A stretch of DNA of 64,000 nucleotides from Zoroaster sp. YZ-2022. Its lineage: Eukaryota > Echinodermata > Asteroidea > Forcipulatida > Zoroasteridae. The position numbers were made by a program, and so were the translations under genes. Every line of letters begins with the position of its first letter. Position 1 is the stretch's first letter. Shown here piece after piece: positions 59,501-64,000 of this stretch. Where the stretch lies: assembly GCA_029582265.1 (NCBI GenBank), contig CM055828.1, forward strand, positions 1,466,902 to 1,530,901. The letters are read 5' to 3'. Below the pieces are notes generated by a model. That model saw only the letters and a list, made by a program, of their open reading frames with translations. It was not told where the DNA came from and did not search any database.

Positions 59501-62500
59501 ATTTCCTTGTTGCGTCAGGCGTTGTTATGACAACCATATATAGACGCCATATTGTCTTTGTGTTCCACCAATCAATATAAAGCAGCATGATGGCATCTTT
59601 TTGTTCGTCTTTGGGCGCTGATGCAAAATTTGACCATGAATTTGCAAAATGTTTATTTCAATTGTTTAGAAGCGAAGCATTGAATATCAAATGTTCTTGC
59701 ATTGTTGTAGTCTGCGGCGTTTCTGCTTTACAGTGAAATATGTAACATTGCATAAAATTAACTAAAATTGGGCATTGTGCATGGATATTGCCAGTCACTG
59801 CCAAGGGGTTTCTATCAGAATCAAATTTATTCAGAATATCCCTCAGAGGGAGTCTTATAGCTACCGGTATTGTATACAAGAAATATAAACTAGCCTTAGT
59901 GTTATTGGGTCAAAACGCACTCCTCCCGCCACCCTTGGCTTCACAATAATTTTGTGTTTACGCTGAGACTAGCCTAATTACCGCTTAATTACTGTCTTAC
60001 GCGGTTAGCATCAAATGCTGTAGTAATTATGTAAAGGTGGATCGACGTCGTCAGCCATTATTTTGCATGCATTCACAGTAGACTCTCAAAAGTGAACAGA
60101 AAATATCGAATGACCAAACATTGAAAGGTGCTATTTATTGTGGACAGGGTATTATTGTTCGTGCAAAATACCCGCTGACGACGGTCCGTTGTGAGATCAA
60201 AACGTGCTTGAGTCATCAACGACTTTTATAGGTTGTATTTTGTAGATACAATTTATTGCCATGGAAATAAATCTTAGATTAAAAACTTTTTCGTCAGGTT
60301 GACAAGATGTTTAGAGAACATTTGCAACTGTGCTTCCACATAACGGCTTGATGAAATATGTGTACCGTGTGAATTGTTAATGTAGATATAGGCCTATTTA
60401 CATGAAATGACCGTGAAAACCATGTCAAGATCCATTAGTATTGAAAATTATTTTTTCAAGGCTAATAGTGAAATGCGTACGTTAAGCTGTATCAACGACA
60501 TAATATTTATAACATTTCATGAATGTTATCTTTTCTTCGTTGATCTTCATAACAGTTGTATGGAAATTCGTTTATTTGCCATGATGTTACAATTATGGAG
60601 TGTTTGAAACAACATCCATTAAACCATCACCCAATTCATGCCAACGAATCTGATGAAATGAAAAGAGGTGGGGAAAGAAATTCTGTCCAAATAACATGGA
60701 CCCACTTCCACTTTGATAAGAAATTCAACATCCTCCACTCACTAATTACTGGATACTGTATTCTCCTTATACTGAATATGCCTAGTTGGCCTATTTTATC
60801 TGAACGTGACACTGATGAATTAATCAAGTGGCCCAGAAACCGTGTGCTTATTAATTGGAATAAGGAAAGCAAAATTAAACTATATTAAATACTTCATTTT
60901 TAAAAAACTAATTTATGTGGGAAGCATTTACAATAGGTGTTAGTATGGCGTATATGATCCCAGTGATCGCTCCTGAGCCTGAAACTGAACTGAAACAGTA
61001 CTATTAACATTGTTATTGCGACAAGTATTTTGTGAAATATCTCAACTAGTAGGCCATTTGTTTTCCTGTTTAAATGGATATAATCAATGTTCAGATGAAA
61101 ACAATTGGAAATTGTCGGTAAAACACGGGCAGTACATCTGTAATAGCACATCGTATTAAGGTCATTGCATCTATACTGTGTACTGTTTGTCCATTCCCTC
61201 ACTATTCATGAAACACATGATATCTTCTTGGATAATGACAAAGTCCATAAATCATGTGAAATGTTAGAATGGTCTTATATCTTACTAAAGACCTCAGGAA
61301 ACACCTGAAACAACTTATTCGTATTTCTGCGTAGGCGTTTAAGGCACTGAAATGTCACGATCTTTTTATAGTTTGCCCGGAAGATGATTACACATAACTT
61401 TTCTATGAAACGGTTTCGTTTTATTCGTCTGATTACATAGATAGTGAAGCAAGGCTATTACTGTTATACTGTTGGTGTCTAAAATAACAATAGCGCCCTC
61501 TGTCAATATTTCGTTTGCCGAATCTTCAATGACGACAACTGACGGCATTGCTATATCATCGTTTTTCATTTTATTAAATTAAAGGAACATATTTCCATGG
61601 TTGGGCTCGATTGGGCTCGATTGGGCGTCCATTGTTTCATACGAGGAGGCATATGGAAGACAAATTATCTCAAATCTATAGTATGTAAAGATTGAGCAAG
61701 CACACATCTTTGGTCAAATTTAAGATATCTTTATACACATGCTCATCTCGTCCCGTGAAACTATAGGCTCTATATCGCCCAACCATACACAATGAATGTG
61801 TGTTATGTACCTGTGATGGCAATACCGTTGATTAAGTATCTATAAATTCATCCATGCATCCATAATTTTTATTAAATGCTTTCTCGAAAACGACAACACG
61901 TCAAACGGATAGTAACCAATTGTGTACCGTGTTTCCCCCTTTAAGAAGTATCCTATTCTTTTCTGTTCCTTGCTACGTATTTGTCTTTCATTTTAGCGAG
62001 CGCACAAAACATATAGGCCTTTGTGGGAGGAAGTTGCTCCTGATGTGCCGGTACGCTTTTTAATTTAAAAAAATCTAAAATTATATTGACATACTTTTTG
62101 GCCAAAATTGCCATTTTATTTACTATACAGTTGGACTAGGGTTGGAATAGAATAAAATAAACTTTAAAAATGGTGAAAAATCGTAAGCTTTTTTCATATT
62201 CAGAGCACATTCTTCATACTCTTTCACACCGTAGAATTGTATATCAGAGTGTTACACTATTATTTATTTTCCCACACATTTTTTTATTGATGAGATTAGT
62301 AAAAACCTAGAGACCCGTTGGACTATAAATATTTAATTAATTATAACAAGTTGCCAAGCAAATCCACTAATTGAAATACGGTATAAGAGGCAATATAAGC
62401 AGAACTCAATCGCACAAATTAAAAACTAGGCCATTCCACTTCGCTTGATTAAAATGTGTTGACATATTAACTGCCTCATTGACTATACATACCTCAGCGA

Positions 62501-63640
62501 GGAAGCTACTGAGGAATGAAACTTACTTCTTAAAGATGTATATATATAGCACATAGGCATATTCAACCAGCTTATTAATTGCTATAGCATTAGGCATATA
62601 TGAGTAGAACGATGCTCACCGAGAAAAGAAGATGTCTTCATTCTTTGGGGGAATCCTTGGGCTCTTATACCGTTGAGAGAGGACCTGTGAAAACGGCTCG
62701 CTTTCTTGAGAAAATGTTTTTGCGGAAACGGAAATTTCGTCGCTACTAGTATAACGAGATGTCACATTAAACTTAAAACTGCACCCAAAGTACAAGGGAT
62801 TAGTATTTTGTTATCTTGGCGGTTTATGTAGCTCATTGCACATCAGGTAATAGTTATTGTGTAGAAATACTTTTGATGATAAGAAAACAAAATTAACTGC
62901 CGTGTGTATTTTATAGTCTGTGCCTCTCACAAAGATTTGGCCAAAGAAGGGGCAGTCCGTGGCATGCCACCCCACCCATCTGTATTAATTAGGTTTTAAA
63001 TTTGGATTGTATTCTTTCGTTTAATACTTTTTTTCATTTTCAACATATTGTTTTTCAAATCTTTATATACTCCATCGCCTGTCATTAGTGTGTGACGTCT
63101 TTAATGTTTAAATTTAACAGATCAAAGAGTGAAATTGAAGATGCTTCTCAGACGTGTGAGAAACTTCATCCCTGTGGAATTCCGCCCTATTAGAGTTTGA
63201 TAAATTGGAGAACGGGTTTGTTTGATTTACGAAATATGACTTTCCACTCAGATGTGGTGTGATCCAAAGTCCAAAGACCATCTTTGAGTTTCTTTGTGTC
63301 ATTTCTCTTTGTATTGGTCAGAGGTTGGAAAGAGGATTTTTCTGGGCTGGGATGCGTTTACGGAATGTGTGGGTTCAATGTTTTCATTGCGCTGATTGAT
63401 GGTTTTATCGTCACAGCTTGGACGTCATTCAGGCTGGACCCTTGCAATACTCACGATTTATTTGTTGGTTCGGCAGATCGAGAAGTAATATTTACATAGA
63501 AATAGGTTGATGGGCTTGGTTTAGAGCTGACACTATAGCCTTATCCATAGATGAAGAACCTTGGTATCGCTATACAATGAATAATGGCTTAGTAGTAATG
63601 CACCGTAAGCAGGATGAACTTTGTATCATTTCCATTTCCA
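56536..63640. other. Non-coding stretch
   Basis: No gene supported. TATGTAGTCTAT tandems at 56898-56935; palindrome ATAGCATACCGTATGCTAT near 58410; ATTGGGCTCG tandem triplication at 61600-61628; a decayed hammerhead-like string at 60175; AGCGCCCTCT at 61492. Confidence 0.4.
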
Positions 63641-63973
63641 TTAAAAGGAAGGTACAACATTGGTAGGACTAATAATTGGCAAAACTTCTTCTACGAGTGT
63701 GCTCACTTTCTTTGAAACAAGACTTTATATAGGCCTACTTAAAATATACAAAAACTGACATGTGAAAGTTTTAAGCTTATAACATAGTTTCGTTAACAGA
63801 AAATGTATTGAGATTGTCTGATCGGCAAATACGAACTTTGTATTCAATGATACCCCAAAACAGAAGTGGATATTTTATAGTTTAACTTAACTAACTTTAC
63901 ACAACGTCTGAGATTGTTTTCACGAAACAGCTATTTCGTGAGAAAAGATCATAGTTGCACCTTCCCTTTTTGT
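63641..63973. mobile_element. MITE with AAAAGGAAGGTACAAC terminal inverted repeats
   Basis: The left end AAAAGGAAGGTACAACATTG (63643) and right end GTTGCACCTTCCCTTTTT (63954-63971) are inverted repeats of 16-18 bp with two differences. The interior is AT-rich and non-coding, with a hairpin CACGAAA/TTTCGTG at 63921-63940. The left end is shared with 16880 and 34641, defining a family. The target duplication is unclear. Confidence 0.65.
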
Positions 63974-64000
63974 TTTTAAAAGGCAAGTTAAAAGGCAATT

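Overview
The window is animal nuclear DNA. It is AT-rich, gene-poor and full of transposon remains, with split exons, GT-AG splice sites and no operons. Its L2- and CR1-type LINEs, Penelope-like retroelement, hAT, PIF/Harbinger and Tc1/mariner/IS630 relics, a protein with the P2X7-type C-terminal domain, and the many copies of the octamer TAGGCCTA suggest a marine invertebrate, most likely a deuterostome (echinoderm, hemichordate or lancelet). The species cannot be fixed from the sequence.

Layout. 1-8.5 kb is a pile of mobile elements: a 714-bp Harbinger-type element (97-810), abutted by a 250-bp near-perfect palindrome (811-1062); a 5'-truncated L2-type LINE on the minus strand (1661-3595); a 240-bp (TA)n tract touching the 3' end of a minus-strand Penelope-like element whose reverse-transcriptase core is deleted (5639-8020); and a tRNA-related SINE (8386-8534). 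9.1-26.2 kb probably belongs to one plus-strand host gene. A first coding exon (9184-9538) with an N-myristoylation motif and an exon at 26088-26210 have matching splice phases and join in frame across a 16.5-kb intron. That intron holds a 20-copy 89-bp satellite (about 12532-14268), hairpins, and a nested 238-codon single-exon gene (19563-20279) with a region that looks like a chromo barrel.

26-53 kb is mostly non-coding, with an internally deleted CR1-like LINE (30507-31151), a 216-bp hAT MITE with a perfect 8-bp target duplication (39067-39282), a long (CT)n tract in a tandem repeat (42276-42600), and a Tc1/IS630-type deletion derivative (42615-43842).

53.4-55.5 kb holds the clearest host gene, a three-exon gene for a free-standing P2X7-type C-terminal (P2RX7_C) domain protein. 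A 266-bp CR1-like LINE end has landed inside exon 1, seven codon positions before its splice donor, and exon 2 has lost two bases, so this copy is a pseudogene whose history can be read directly. A lone THAP-domain first exon lies on the minus strand at 56285-56424. The last 7 kb is largely empty apart from a TIR element at 63641-63973.

The most unusual findings are the dissectable P2RX7_C pseudogene, hammerhead-ribozyme-like motifs at Penelope-type repeat ends (5639-5669, 52236-52269, with decayed relatives at 17506 and 60175), the palindromic and foldback elements, and the repeated in-frame shortening of the CR1-like ORF. No CRISPR array, bacterial operon, virus or rRNA gene is present.
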